From: Clostridia bacterium
GTDB lineage: Bacteria; Bacillota; Clostridia; Oscillospirales; Butyricicoccaceae
Length of the DNA: 33,206 bases
Assembly: GCA_021205365.1 (NCBI GenBank)
Contig: JAJPXP010000051.1
Coordinates: 37,239-70,444 of the forward strand
Reading direction: 5' to 3'
Part shown: in pieces, positions 7,539-16,367 of the stretch
Layout of the letters: each line of letters begins with the position of its first letter
Position numbering within the stretch: position 1 is the first letter of the stretch
Notes under the pieces: generated by a model
What the model saw: only the letters and a program-made list of their open reading frames with translations
What the model was told of the DNA's origin: nothing
Database searches by the model: none
Program-made: the position numbers and the translations under genes

Positions 7539-7889
7539 ATGTTACAATTGAAAAACCCACTTTCCCCGGCTGAATCTGAAATGCTGCTTCGATGCCTTTC
7601 AGATATGGAAAATGATTTAAAATCCAGACATGCCACTTCCAATCAAGATATGCTCAAGCGTACAGCGCTTGCTTCTGCAAGACAGAAGGTTCAGTCACAG
7701 ATTTACGACTGCTTCTGCCGCGAAGAAATCACCAATATGGTTTTCGCTCTGGATTCTCTTTCAAGAAAATGCAATGCGCAGTTGACAGAACATACTCCTT
7801 CTGAACAGGCTGTTTCTGTGGGCTCAGAGCTCCGCACAGCTGCAACTGCACGTGCAAAATTGAAGCAAACAGCTTCTATTCATAAATAA
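7539..7889 (+). CDS. Hypothetical protein, 116 aa, mostly helical
   Basis: I do not recognise this protein. It starts MLQLKNPLSPAESEMLLRCL and is rich in Ala, Ser, Gln and charged residues. Composition suggests two or three amphipathic helices and a basic Ala/Lys-rich tail. There is no signal peptide or membrane segment. Three cysteines are scattered with no metal-binding pattern. The ATG at 7539 follows GAGGTG (7526-7531) at a good distance; a longer reading from 7491 lacks a ribosome site. It is a single-gene unit with its own promoter and a terminator at 7955. It could be a small regulatory or spore-related protein, but nothing in the sequence decides this. Confidence 0.7.
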   Translation: MLQLKNPLSPAESEMLLRCLSDMENDLKSRHATSNQDMLKRTALASARQKVQSQIYDCFCREEITNMVFALDSLSRKCNAQLTEHTPSEQAVSVGSELRTAATARAKLKQTASIHK

Positions 7890-7954
7890 GCCTGATTCCG
7901 GAACAAATGATAAGTTCCATGCCCCCTTTCTCTGCGCGGTCACCCTCCCGCGCA

Positions 7955-7996
7955 AAAGCGCATCTGCCTCCCCCCGACAGATGCGCTTTCATTTTG
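7955..7996. terminator. Terminator between convergent genes
   Basis: AAAGCGCATCTG (7955-7966) pairs perfectly with CAGATGCGCTTT (7978-7989), followed by CATTTTGTTT. It lies between the 116-aa gene and the convergent purine nucleoside phosphorylase gene. Confidence 0.75.
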
Positions 7997-7997
7997 T

Positions 7998-8831
7998 TTA
8001 CATGCTTCTTGCAATGGCAACAATGGACTTGTGCACCAGTTTTTCGAACATCGGTGCCGTCTGGTCTGCATTCTGCTGTACTTCCTCATGCAGCAGCGGT
8101 CCGCCAGTCATGCCCGCTGCCATATTTGAAACACAGGAAATACCACAAACGCGCATACCCATATGACGTGCCGCAATCACTTCACACGCTGTGCTCATGC
8201 CAACTGCATCAGCCCCCAGCGCCCTTGCCATACGGATCTCTGCCGGGGTTTCGAACTGTGGACCCGGAAGCTGGATATAAACACCTTCCTGCAGCGGGAT
8301 ATTTTCCTTTCGTGCCGTCACACGGATAATTTCCCGTATCTGCGGATCATAAGCATCTGTCATATCTGGGAAGCGTGTTCCAAGCGCATCCAGATTGGCT
8401 CCACGCAGCGGGGACGGAACAAACGACGAAATATGGTCATGAATCAACATCAGATCTCCCGCATGGAATTTCTCACAGATTCCGCCGGATGCATTGGTGA
8501 CCATCAGGACCTCTGCCCCCATCAGCTTCATCAGACGGATCGGCAGCACAACATCCTGAATATCATAGCCTTCATAATAGTGTACACGCCCCTGCATAAT
8601 GACAACCGGTACAGCATCCACATATCCAAAGACAAACTGCCCCTTATGTCCCTCTACGGTTGACGTCGGGAAGCCGTCGATGGCATGATAGCTGATCCGC
8701 TGTGCAATACGGATGGTGTCAGCAAAATTTCCCAGCCCGGTACCCAGTACAAGTGCCAGCTGCGGTTTAAAATCCGTCAGCTCCCGCAGGCTTTTATAAC
8801 ATTTCATCAGTTTCTCATAGGTTGCATTCAT
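7998..8831 (-). CDS. punA: Purine nucleoside phosphorylase (trimeric, PNP type I)
   Basis: A cytoplasmic enzyme of purine salvage that splits inosine or guanosine with phosphate into free base and ribose-1-phosphate. The family signatures are VLGTGLGNF near residue 30 (phosphate loop), GRVHYYEGY, VTNASGGI, LMLIHDHIS, GPQFETPAEIRMARALGADA, VGMSTACEVIAARHMG and SCVSNMAAG. At about 277 residues it has the usual length for the trimeric 6-oxopurine class. The ATG at 8831 was chosen, with AAAGGA 10 bases upstream. A GTG at 8840 in the same frame is too close to the ribosome site. It is divergent from a MATE exporter gene and stands alone. A deoxynucleoside or xanthosine preference cannot be judged. 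Confidence 0.93.
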   Translation of the reverse strand: MNATYEKLMKCYKSLRELTDFKPQLALVLGTGLGNFADTIRIAQRISYHAIDGFPTSTVEGHKGQFVFGYVDAVPVVIMQGRVHYYEGYDIQDVVLPIRLMKLMGAEVLMVTNASGGICEKFHAGDLMLIHDHISSFVPSPLRGANLDALGTRFPDMTDAYDPQIREIIRVTARKENIPLQEGVYIQLPGPQFETPAEIRMARALGADAVGMSTACEVIAARHMGMRVCGISCVSNMAAGMTGGPLLHEEVQQNADQTAPMFEKLVHKSIVAIARSM

Positions 8832-8859
8832 GGCTTCCACATCCTTTCTATCTGATCGT

Positions 8860-8889
8860 ATTATACCACAATTGCAGCATGTTTTTCAC
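8860..8889 (-). promoter_or_regulatory. Promoter of the purine nucleoside phosphorylase gene
   Basis: On the minus strand TATAAT (8860-8865) is preceded by GTGAAA (8884-8889) at an 18-base spacing. The -10 is perfect and the -35 is weak. Confidence 0.5.
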
Positions 8890-8916
8890 CCTGTTTTAAA
8901 ATAGTAAAAGTTTTTC

Positions 8917-8945
8917 TTGATTCTTTTTCTCATTGTCTGTATAAT
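8917..8945 (+). promoter_or_regulatory. Promoter of the MATE leader RNA and gene
   Basis: TTGATT (8917-8922), 17 bases, TATAAT (8940-8945). Transcription should start near 8952 and gives a leader of about 135 bases before the MATE start at 9088. Confidence 0.75.
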
Positions 8946-8951
8946 ATCCGT

Positions 8952-9080
8952 TGAACACAGAAGCTTTTGTGCGCCGTTGGCGGGCACATATATTTCTGCC
9001 GGATAGGACAGGTTTGCAGGCGGTATCTGCTTTTCAGATATGCCCATGCTTGTTTTATCCGTTTTTCCTTTGTGTGGAGG
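8952..9080 (+). ncRNA. Structured leader RNA with terminator-like fold upstream of MATE gene (possible riboswitch)
   Basis: The leader can form a first hairpin, GTGCGCC (8969-8975) with GGC and GCAC (8979-8987). A long helix, CGGATAGGACAGG (9000-9012) with CTTGTTTTATCCG (9049-9061), uses three G-T pairs. An inner hairpin is GGCGGTATCTG (9019-9029) with CAGATATGCC (9035-9044). The long helix is followed by TTTTT (9062-9066), so it can act as an intrinsic terminator just before the ribosome site GGAGG (9076-9080). This is the layout of a riboswitch. Guanidine-IV (mepA motif) RNAs are known upstream of MATE genes in Clostridia and are one candidate, but I cannot confirm the consensus by eye. Confidence 0.5.
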
Positions 9081-9087
9081 ATTTTGT

Positions 9088-10404
9088 ATGGATTTATTGC
9101 GTGGAAATATCCGGAGCCTGTATTTTAAATATCTTGCAGCCGCCTTTGGCAGTACCCTGATTATGTCGATTTATGCTCTGGTAGATACCATTGTCATCGG
9201 ACATTACGAGGGGCCAAACGGAACTGCGGCTGTTGCAACCTTTATGCCAATGTGGACAATGCTGTTTGCATTCGGCCTGTTATGTGGCATCGGCGGTTCG
9301 GTCATCATGGCCCAGCGCCGCGGCGCTGGGGATAAACAAACCAGCGACCAGTATTACACGGTTGGCATGCTGTGCGCTGTCATCATTTCAGCGATTCTCT
9401 TCCTTCTATATAATTTTTGCAGTGAAACCTTATTATATCTCTTCGGTGCACGCGATGAGGTATTAAACCTGGCAATGAAATATGCCTTTTGGATTGCGCT
9501 GTTCTCTCCTACCTTCGTATTGGGTCAGACTCTGATCCCATTTATCCGCAACGACAATCACCCGGCATATACGACTGTTTCTGTTATTGCGGGCGGCTGT
9601 TTTAACATTTTTGGTGATATTTTCTTCGTCTACGGCTGTGATATGGGAATTGCGGGCGCCGGGCTGGCGACTGCTCTGGGACAAGCCATTGCATTTATCG
9701 TGTTAATTGCCTATTTGTTTTCCTCCAAATGTACCCTGCATTTTACCCGCCTGCGAAGAATCCATCTTCTTTCCAAGGCAAAAAAAATCATTGTCATGGG
9801 CGGCAGCAATTTTATCATAGACATTGCCATGGGCGTGCTGACGGTAATCTTCAACAATCAGGTTATGCTGTATTTCGGCACCTCTGCATTGGCAGTTTAT
9901 GGCGTCGTTTCCACCATTTCCGCCACGGTACAGACCTTCGGCTACGCGGTGGGTGAATCTGCACAGGCAATTATTTCTGTCAATTATGGCGCCGGAAAAA
10001 CAAACCGTGTGAAAGCAACCTTCCGGTATGCCGCTATGACAGCTTTTGTGATCGGTACCCTTTGCTGCCTGCTGGGTGAAGCCTTTCCAATTTTGCTGAC
10101 CAAAATATATATGACACCTACACCGGAGGTCTTGGAAATTGCTCCCGCTATCCTGCGGAAATACTGTATCGCATTCCTGTTTCTGGTGTTTAATGTATAT
10201 TCCACCTATTATTTCCAGTCTGTCAATCGTCCGGCTGTTTCCCTTATCATTTCCCTGCTGCGCGGCATAGTTATCAGCGCCGCCTTAATCTATATCCTGC
10301 CACTGGTATTCGGTGCAAACGCGATGTGGTATGCAATTCCGCTGACCGAACTGATGGTACTGGGATATGTTTCCCGGAATCTACGGAAAAAAAGACAGCT
10401 TTAA
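9088..10404 (+). CDS. MATE family efflux transporter (MepA-like), copy 1
   Basis: A 438-residue membrane exporter of the MATE family, with about twelve hydrophobic segments. MATE pumps use an Na+ or H+ gradient to expel cationic drugs and metabolites. Typical features are LVDTIVIGHYEG after the first helix, GGSVIMAQRRGAGDK in the N-half, VGESAQAIISVNYGAGKTNR in the C-half, and YYFQSVNRP near the end. The ATG at 9088 follows GGAGG (9076-9080); an in-frame start at 9040 lies inside the leader terminator and was rejected. The gene is alone in its unit and ends at the terminator at 10448. Regulation by the structured leader is inferred. Confidence 0.92.
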   Translation: MDLLRGNIRSLYFKYLAAAFGSTLIMSIYALVDTIVIGHYEGPNGTAAVATFMPMWTMLFAFGLLCGIGGSVIMAQRRGAGDKQTSDQYYTVGMLCAVIISAILFLLYNFCSETLLYLFGARDEVLNLAMKYAFWIALFSPTFVLGQTLIPFIRNDNHPAYTTVSVIAGGCFNIFGDIFFVYGCDMGIAGAGLATALGQAIAFIVLIAYLFSSKCTLHFTRLRRIHLLSKAKKIIVMGGSNFIIDIAMGVLTVIFNNQVMLYFGTSALAVYGVVSTISATVQTFGYAVGESAQAIISVNYGAGKTNRVKATFRYAAMTAFVIGTLCCLLGEAFPILLTKIYMTPTPEVLEIAPAILRKYCIAFLFLVFNVYSTYYFQSVNRPAVSLIISLLRGIVISAALIYILPLVFGANAMWYAIPLTELMVLGYVSRNLRKKRQL

Positions 10405-10447
10405 ATACCAAGTTCTCCCGTCGAGGGCTATATGAGGTCAACATACT

Positions 10448-10478
10448 GCCGCAGTTCATGTGCGAACTGCGGCTTTTT
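10448..10478 (+). terminator. Intrinsic terminator after MATE gene
   Basis: GCCGCAGTTC (10448-10457) pairs with GAACTGCGGC (10464-10473) and is followed by TTTTT. Confidence 0.9.
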
Positions 10479-10646
10479 CTTTCTCTCAATCAAAGCTTCC
10501 CGAACAAATACCTCTCTGTCATGTTGTCCGATGAGACATAAAATAAAAGCGATCCGGGAATTTTATAGTATGTAAATTTTAATCCAGCGGTTTTCCGCAC
10601 AAAATATAATGTTTGTATTGATGGATTAAAATGTTCGTAAAATACG

Positions 10647-10675
10647 TTGAATTGCCAAAAATAGGATGCTATACT
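10647..10675 (+). promoter_or_regulatory. Promoter of the SLH metallophosphoesterase gene
   Basis: TTGAAT (10647-10652), 17 bases, TATACT (10670-10675). No clear Pho-box repeats are seen around it, so phosphate control is not supported. Confidence 0.7.
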
Positions 10676-10742
10676 GCGCTTGAATCGATTCAAAATAGGA
10701 AAAACAGAAAATCCCGTTGGTTTTGAAACAGGAGTGATCATT

Positions 10743-12878
10743 GTGAAGGTTAAAAAACAGATTGCAGCGCTGGTTATGACAGGCGTTTTGGCAGCCGGAG
10801 GGGCTGTTCCCGCTTTTGCGTCTGCCGCACCGGATGGACATACGGATGCCGCAAGTACCTCTGCCGGCGCAAACGGCGCTTATGAACAGTGGCAGAAGAA
10901 TTGGGAGAGCATCAAAAACGATTGGACACAGGTATCCTTGTCACCTGGTACTGACGAAACCCAGATGAATTTTGCATGGTATTCCAAGACACAGCATGTC
11001 AAATTCCGTGTTGCTTTAGACGAAGCGATGTCGAGCCTGACAACAGATACAACCATAGATGGAACAACAGGGCCAAAGGACAGCACAGGCACACAATATT
11101 ATATCTGTCATGTCACCGCAGAAAATCTGGAACCGGGTACGTATTATTACCAGATCGATGACCAGATTCCGGTTCCCTTCGAGGTGCAGGATGAAAGTGA
11201 TGGTTTTTCATTCATCTATGTTGGTGACCCGCAGATCGGCTCTTCCAATGAACTGAAAGGCGAGGACACAGAAGAATTTTACGCTGCGCAGTCTGCCGCT
11301 GTCTGCAACGATGCGTTCAACTGGAACAACACGCTGGAGCAGGCACTGAATCAGGCGCCGGACGCAAGCTTTGTACTGTCCGCAGGCGATCAGATTCAGA
11401 CCACGAAGAAAAAAGCACCGAACAAGGATGCTAACAACAGTGAAATAGAATATACCGGTTATCTGTGCCCGGATGTCCTCGATTCCATGCCGGTAGCTAC
11501 CACGGTCGGCAACCATGACGCGGATAATATCAACTATTCCTATCACTTCAACACCGCAAATAACAGTGAACTCGGTTCCAACGGCATTGTCGGCGGCGAT
11601 TATTACTATACGTATGGAAATGCACTGTTCATCATGCTCAACACACAGGATACCAACGTCGCCGAACACAAGCAGTTCATTGAGCAGGCAGTTGCAGCAT
11701 GTCCGGATGCCACTTGGCGCATCGTCACGCTGCATCAGGATATCTATGGTTCGGCAGAGCATTCCAATGAACCGGAAATCACCAACCTTCGTTATCAGCT
11801 TGTGCCATATTTTGAAGAAAACGACATTGACGTTGTTCTCACCGGTCATGACCACGCATACTCCCGTTCCCAGATTCTCAAGGGCGGCGTCAAAACCACG
11901 GAATATGCCGATGATGATTTCAGCGATATGCTCGATATCGACATCGATGCAGGTAAAAATCCAGAAACACGCTTTGTCTCCCCGGAAAATATCATCCCGA
12001 CAACCACAGATCCAGCAGAGCAGGCATATCTCGCTTATTTGAATGCGGTTATGGATGCAGATGCTGTTGAGCAAACCGATGGTGAAGTTGTTGTGAATCC
12101 GGAAGGCATTCTGTATATGACCGCAAACTCCTCTTCGGGCAGTAAGTATTATGATCTGGTGCCGCGTATGCAAACCTATATCGCAAACCGCTGGCAGGAA
12201 GATGTGCCGACATACTCGGTTATCGATATCGATGAAGAAAGCTTCACGATCAATACCTACCGTACAGATACCGACGAACCAATCGATGAAACCTTCACCA
12301 TCGTAAAGACCGATGCGGAGGATGCACAACTGCCGTTTACCGATGTCAGCCGTGATGCATGGTACTATGACGCCGTTTTCAATGCATACCAGAACAAGCT
12401 GTTTGCAGGCACCAGTGCAACCACCTTTGCGCCGGAAACGACAATGTCCCGCGCTATGTTTGTCCAGGTTCTGTATAATATGGCAGGCCAGCCGAAGGTT
12501 GACGGCACAATGCCATTTACCGATGTAAAGAAGGGCGACTGGTACTATAATGCAGTTCTGTGGGCCTACCAGAATAACGTCACTGCCGGTGTAAGCAAAA
12601 CAAAATTTGCCCCGGCTGCTGACGTGACCCGCGAGCAGTCCGCAGTCCTGATGAAGAAATATGCCGATGCGCTTGGCAAGGATACCACTGCACGCGCTGA
12701 CCTTGGCGGATATACTGATGCAGGAATGATCTCCGGATGGGCACAGGATGCCATGCGCTGGGCGGTTGCAGACGGCATCATGGTAGGAACCACCAATGAA
12801 ACACTTTCGCCGCAGAACAATGCCACACGTGCACAGGTAGCGCAGATTCTGAACAATTACAGCGATGCAATCAAATAA
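10743..12878 (+). CDS. Secreted purple acid phosphatase-like metallophosphoesterase with three SLH repeats
   Basis: A 711-residue cell-surface enzyme. Residues 1-30 are a signal peptide with cleavage near AFASA. Residues about 50-150 resemble the fibronectin-like N-domain of purple acid phosphatases. The calcineurin-like domain follows, with metal ligands in VGDPQIG (about 160), SAGDQ (about 213), GNHDAD (about 255), TLHQD (about 329) and TGHDHAYSRS (about 366). Three S-layer homology repeats end the protein (about 531-590, 591-650 and 652-711; PFTDV, DWYYNAV and WAQDAMRWAVADGI). These should bind it to wall polysaccharide. It probably releases phosphate from external phosphate esters. The start is GTG at 10743, 8 bases after AGGAG (10730-10734); upstream in-frame codons would break the signal peptide. 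It ends at the terminator at 12905. Confidence 0.92.
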   Translation: MKVKKQIAALVMTGVLAAGGAVPAFASAAPDGHTDAASTSAGANGAYEQWQKNWESIKNDWTQVSLSPGTDETQMNFAWYSKTQHVKFRVALDEAMSSLTTDTTIDGTTGPKDSTGTQYYICHVTAENLEPGTYYYQIDDQIPVPFEVQDESDGFSFIYVGDPQIGSSNELKGEDTEEFYAAQSAAVCNDAFNWNNTLEQALNQAPDASFVLSAGDQIQTTKKKAPNKDANNSEIEYTGYLCPDVLDSMPVATTVGNHDADNINYSYHFNTANNSELGSNGIVGGDYYYTYGNALFIMLNTQDTNVAEHKQFIEQAVAACPDATWRIVTLHQDIYGSAEHSNEPEITNLRYQLVPYFEENDIDVVLTGHDHAYSRSQILKGGVKTTEYADDDFSDMLDIDIDAGKNPETRFVSPENIIPTTTDPAEQAYLAYLNAVMDADAVEQTDGEVVVNPEGILYMTANSSSGSKYYDLVPRMQTYIANRWQEDVPTYSVIDIDEESFTINTYRTDTDEPIDETFTIVKTDAEDAQLPFTDVSRDAWYYDAVFNAYQNKLFAGTSATTFAPETTMSRAMFVQVLYNMAGQPKVDGTMPFTDVKKGDWYYNAVLWAYQNNVTAGVSKTKFAPAADVTREQSAVLMKKYADALGKDTTARADLGGYTDAGMISGWAQDAMRWAVADGIMVGTTNETLSPQNNATRAQVAQILNNYSDAIK

Positions 12879-12904
12879 TACAACACGATAAACAAAAGAA
12901 ATAA

Positions 12905-12937
12905 GCCGGAGGACTGCGGTTCTCCGGCAGCTTTTTA
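12905..12937 (+). terminator. Intrinsic terminator after the phosphoesterase gene
   Basis: GCCGGAG (12905-12911) pairs with CTCCGGC (12922-12928), followed by AGCTTTTTAT. It sits only 15 bases before the YibE/F start, so some read-through into that gene is possible. Confidence 0.8.
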
Positions 12938-12952
12938 TGGAGCGAACAAAAA

Positions 12953-14107
12953 ATGAGCAGAAAACAATACAACATACAAAAAGGCCTATGGAAGCGGTTG
13001 TTGGTCGTGCTTGCAATCATTCTGGTTGCAGCTTGTTTTTACACCGTGTCACGGGTAGACCGTCAGCCGCTCATAGGAAACGAAGGCCGCAGCTTTGTCA
13101 AGGCACAGGTTGTATCGGTTTTGGAGGATAACGAACAGCTGGACGGCGTATATGTCGGCAATCAGACCGTACAGCTGAAAATTTTATCTGGTGAACACGT
13201 GGGTGAAACGGTGGAGGCAACCAGCTCGTCTGCCTATCTGTACGGTGTCCACTGTACAAAAGGAATGAAGGTTGTTGTCATTCTAAACGAATCCCATGGA
13301 GAAATTGTCGCTTCCGTATATGGATATTATCGGGAGCCTGTAATTTATCTGATGATCGGCTTATTCTTACTGACAATCTGGCTCATCGGCGGAAGGCAGG
13401 GCCTGTATTCCATTCTTGGGCTGGCGTTTACCTTCGTCTGTATCTTTTATTTTTTCCTGCCAATGATATACCGTGGATTTTCCCCCGTAATTGCAGCCAT
13501 CGTTGTTGTCATTGCGTCTACGCTGGTTACAATGTATCTGGTAGCAGGACTTTCCGTCAAAGCGACGGCCGCGGTAATTGGCACCGTCATGGGTGTACTG
13601 GTTGCCGGCCTGATCGCCTTTGTGTTTGGTAAACTCAGTCATGTGACCGGTTACAACGTATCTGACATTGAAAATCTCATTTATATACAGGAACAGGTAG
13701 GCATTGAAGTAGGGGAACTTCTGTTTGCGGGCATCCTGATTGCAGCGCTCGGTGCCGTGATGGATGTCAGCATGTCTATTTCTTCTACCCTGCAGGAACT
13801 GCACGACAAAAACCCGAGCCTGACAGGCTGGGAATTATTCCGTTCCGGCATGACAGTCGGGCGCGATATGATGGGAACGATGTCCAACACATTAATCCTT
13901 GCGTTTGCTGGTGGTTCCATTAACACACTTGTTCTGTTTTATGCGTATGCGTATGCTTATACCCAGATTATCAACATGTACGACATCGCTATTGAAATTA
14001 TACAGGGCATCTCTGCCAGCCTTGGCGTCGTGCTCACCGTACCATTTGTCTCATTGATTACCGCTTGGATGATCTCGCGTGCTGCGGGAAAATCTGCCGC
14101 TGATTGA
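12953..14107 (+). CDS. YibE/F family membrane protein
   Basis: A 384-residue membrane protein of the YibE/F family, whose biochemical role is not established. There is one membrane segment near the N-terminus (about 17-36). A small extracellular beta domain follows (about 45-120), then some seven hydrophobic segments. The family motif GAVMDVSMSISSTLQEL is at about residues 263-279, and GRDMMGTMSNTLILAFAGGS follows. The ATG at 12953 has GGAG 10 bases upstream. No promoter stands out between the preceding terminator and this start, so transcription may depend on read-through. Tex follows 59 bases downstream. Confidence 0.88.
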   Translation: MSRKQYNIQKGLWKRLLVVLAIILVAACFYTVSRVDRQPLIGNEGRSFVKAQVVSVLEDNEQLDGVYVGNQTVQLKILSGEHVGETVEATSSSAYLYGVHCTKGMKVVVILNESHGEIVASVYGYYREPVIYLMIGLFLLTIWLIGGRQGLYSILGLAFTFVCIFYFFLPMIYRGFSPVIAAIVVVIASTLVTMYLVAGLSVKATAAVIGTVMGVLVAGLIAFVFGKLSHVTGYNVSDIENLIYIQEQVGIEVGELLFAGILIAALGAVMDVSMSISSTLQELHDKNPSLTGWELFRSGMTVGRDMMGTMSNTLILAFAGGSINTLVLFYAYAYAYTQIINMYDIAIEIIQGISASLGVVLTVPFVSLITAWMISRAAGKSAAD

Positions 14108-14137
14108 GGAAAAAGCCTGTAAAGCTGCAAACAAACA

Positions 14138-14146
14138 TGGTATACT
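14138..14146 (+). promoter_or_regulatory. Extended -10 promoter in front of tex
   Basis: TGG directly before TATACT (14141-14146) forms an extended -10 element. The -35 region at a 17-base spacing is poor. It lies about 20 bases before the tex start. Confidence 0.45.
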
Positions 14147-14166
14147 ACTTACGGTGATGAAAAACT

Positions 14167-16317
14167 ATGAATATTGCAGTAAAACTCGCACAGGAACTCA
14201 ATCTGCACACTGACCATGTAGAAAATGTTATTTCCCTTTTGGATGAGGGCAATACAGTACCGTTTATTGCACGCTACCGCAAAGAAATGCACGGTACAAT
14301 GGATGACCAGGTCATCCGCCAGCTGGCCGACCGGCTTGCCTATCTTCGTGGTCTGGAAAAACGCAAAGAAGAAGTAATCCATGCCATTGACGAGCAGGGC
14401 AAGCTTACGCCTGCTCTCAAGGCTTCCATTGAAAAAGCAGAAGCCCTTACAGAAGTGGAAGACCTGTATCTTCCCTACCGTCCGAAGCGGAAAACCCGTG
14501 CATCCGTTGCACGGGAAAAGGGGCTGGAAGCGCTGGCACAGCAGCTCCGCCAAGGCTCCAATCAACCCGCAGAGCGGCTTGCACAGGCATTTGTATCCGC
14601 AGACAAGGACCTCCCCACTGCACAGGACGCTTTACAGGGTGCACTCGATATTCTGGCAGAAGACTGTTCTGTGGATGCTCCCCTGCGCGCCCATCTCCGC
14701 GCGCTGCTTCGTTCCACTGGTGAGCTGACAGCCCTGGGCAAGGATGCACAGGATACCGTTTATGCCCAGTATGCCGATTTTCACAGCCCGATCCGCCGTT
14801 TACAGAGTCATCAGATTCTCGCACTGAATCGTGGTGAACGGGAAAAAATCCTGAAAATTGATATAATATGTGACGAAGATGCAGCCGTACAGCTAATTTC
14901 CCGCTCTGTATTCCGCAAGCCGCATCCATATGAAACCGAACTCGCTTCAATGGCTTCGGACGCGTGGAAACGCCTGCTGTTCCCATCTTTGAGCCGTGAG
15001 CTGCGCAAGGAATTGACGGACGATGCAAATGAACAGGCAATTTCCACCTTTGCTTTGAATTTACGTCCGCTGCTCATGCAGCCGCCTATGAAAAATAACG
15101 TAACATTAGGCTTTGATCCAGCATATCGCACCGGCTGCAAGTTAGCTGTGGTAGATGAAACCGGCGCTGTACTGGATACCGCTGTGATTTACCCCACACC
15201 TCCGCACAGCAAGACCGAAGAATCCATGCAAAAGCTCGAAGCACTGTGCAGAAAACACCATGTCACTCGTGCCGCACTTGGAAACGGCACTGCAAGCCGG
15301 GAATCCGAACAGTTTTTGACGGATTTCATTCGGAAAACCGGACTGCCAATCTCATATATGGTTGTCAGTGAGGCGGGAGCTTCTGTCTATTCCGCATCCA
15401 AATTGGGGGCACAGGAATTTCCGGATTATGATGTCTCCCTGCGCTCCGCAGTGTCCATTGCACGCCGTTTGCAGGACCCATTGGCAGAGCTGGTAAAAAT
15501 TGACCCAAAAGCAATCGGCGTCGGGCAATATCAGCACGATATGCCGCAGGCACGCCTGTCTCAGGCACTGGACGGTGTTGTGGAAGACTGTGTCAATGCC
15601 GTAGGCATTGACTTAAACACGGCTTCTCCATCCCTTCTGGAGCATATTGCAGGCATTACACCTGTCATTGCAAAGAATATTACCGCATACCGCCAGGAAA
15701 ATGGTGCTTTTTCCTCCCGAAAACAGCTTTTAAAGGTTTCCAAGCTCGGCCCCAAGGCATTTGAACAATGTGCCGGTTTCCTGCGCGTTGCGGAAAGTGA
15801 CGAAGTGCTCGACCACACAGCTGTGCATCCCGAATCCTATCCAGCTGCAAAGATGCTGCTGCAGTTATGTGGTTATACCGAAGCAGATGTCAAAGACCAC
15901 CAGTTATCTGACCTGAACAAACGTATGAAAACCATCGGCAAGAGCGAACTTGCCAAGCGCTGCGGCATTGGCATTCCGACCTTGACGGATATTGCCGAAG
16001 AATTGCAGAAGCCGGGGCGTGACCCGCGTGATGAACTACCCGCCCCCCTGCTGCGCAGCGCGGACATTATGACACTTGACCATCTCAAACCAGGGATGGA
16101 AGTTGTCGGCACTGTACGCAATGTATGTGATTTCGGTGCATTTGTAGATATCGGTGTTCACGAGGATGGGCTGGTACATATCTCCCAGCTATCGAACAAA
16201 TTTGTCAAGCATCCATCCGATGTTGTCCGCGTCGGTGATATTGTCAAAGCGGTTGTGCTATCTGTTGATGTCAATAAAAAGCGCATCGGGCTTTCCATGA
16301 AGCAGGTAAAGCAGTAA
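14167..16317 (+). CDS. tex: Tex family RNA-binding transcription accessory protein
   Basis: A 716-residue cytoplasmic nucleic-acid-binding protein. Tex homologues bind RNA polymerase and RNA and affect transcription and virulence gene expression; the exact role is unsettled. The helical Tex N-domain covers about residues 1-190 (NTVPFIARYRKEMHGTMDD). A YqgF/RNase H-like domain starts at about 314 (LGFDPAYRTGCKLAVVD). A helix-hairpin-helix region is at about 482-545 (DLNTASPSLLEHIAGI). The C-terminal S1 domain covers about 640-712 (VRNVCDFGAFVDIGVHEDGL). The length is normal and all domains are intact. The ribosome site is weak (GGTGATG). The gene ends at the bidirectional terminator at 16328. 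Confidence 0.95.
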   Translation: MNIAVKLAQELNLHTDHVENVISLLDEGNTVPFIARYRKEMHGTMDDQVIRQLADRLAYLRGLEKRKEEVIHAIDEQGKLTPALKASIEKAEALTEVEDLYLPYRPKRKTRASVAREKGLEALAQQLRQGSNQPAERLAQAFVSADKDLPTAQDALQGALDILAEDCSVDAPLRAHLRALLRSTGELTALGKDAQDTVYAQYADFHSPIRRLQSHQILALNRGEREKILKIDIICDEDAAVQLISRSVFRKPHPYETELASMASDAWKRLLFPSLSRELRKELTDDANEQAISTFALNLRPLLMQPPMKNNVTLGFDPAYRTGCKLAVVDETGAVLDTAVIYPTPPHSKTEESMQKLEALCRKHHVTRAALGNGTASRESEQFLTDFIRKTGLPISYMVVSEAGASVYSASKLGAQEFPDYDVSLRSAVSIARRLQDPLAELVKIDPKAIGVGQYQHDMPQARLSQALDGVVEDCVNAVGIDLNTASPSLLEHIAGITPVIAKNITAYRQENGAFSSRKQLLKVSKLGPKAFEQCAGFLRVAESDEVLDHTAVHPESYPAAKMLLQLCGYTEADVKDHQLSDLNKRMKTIGKSELAKRCGIGIPTLTDIAEELQKPGRDPRDELPAPLLRSADIMTLDHLKPGMEVVGTVRNVCDFGAFVDIGVHEDGLVHISQLSNKFVKHPSDVVRVGDIVKAVVLSVDVNKKRIGLSMKQVKQ

Positions 16318-16327
16318 AGCTACTACG

Positions 16328-16367
16328 AAAAAAATCCCCCTTCAGTTGATGAAGAGGGATTTTTTTC
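16328..16367. terminator. Bidirectional terminator between tex and pepD
   Basis: ATCCC/CTTC (16334-16343) pairs with GAAG/GGGAT (16351-16360), with A-runs on the left and T-runs on the right. It can therefore stop transcription from both convergent genes. Confidence 0.85.

Larger units (their letters stand above)
10405..10742 (+). other. Intergenic region between MATE and phosphoesterase genes
   Basis: This 338-base gap holds the MATE terminator (10448-10478) and the promoter of the next gene (10647-10675). The stretch 10480-10640 between them is AT-rich. I saw no gene, repeat or clear RNA fold in it. Confidence 0.6.

Noticed and set aside
7157-7573. A 138-codon plus-strand frame with a hydrophobic product in the AT-rich gap
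   Set aside because: It overlaps the GDSL gene start and the promoter of the next gene, and its composition follows from the T-rich DNA. No ribosome site.
11208-13016. A 602-codon open frame on the minus strand opposite the SLH phosphoesterase
   Set aside because: It is a shadow of a real gene: Cys-, Ile- and His-rich composition, no ribosome site, and it crosses a terminator into the next gene.
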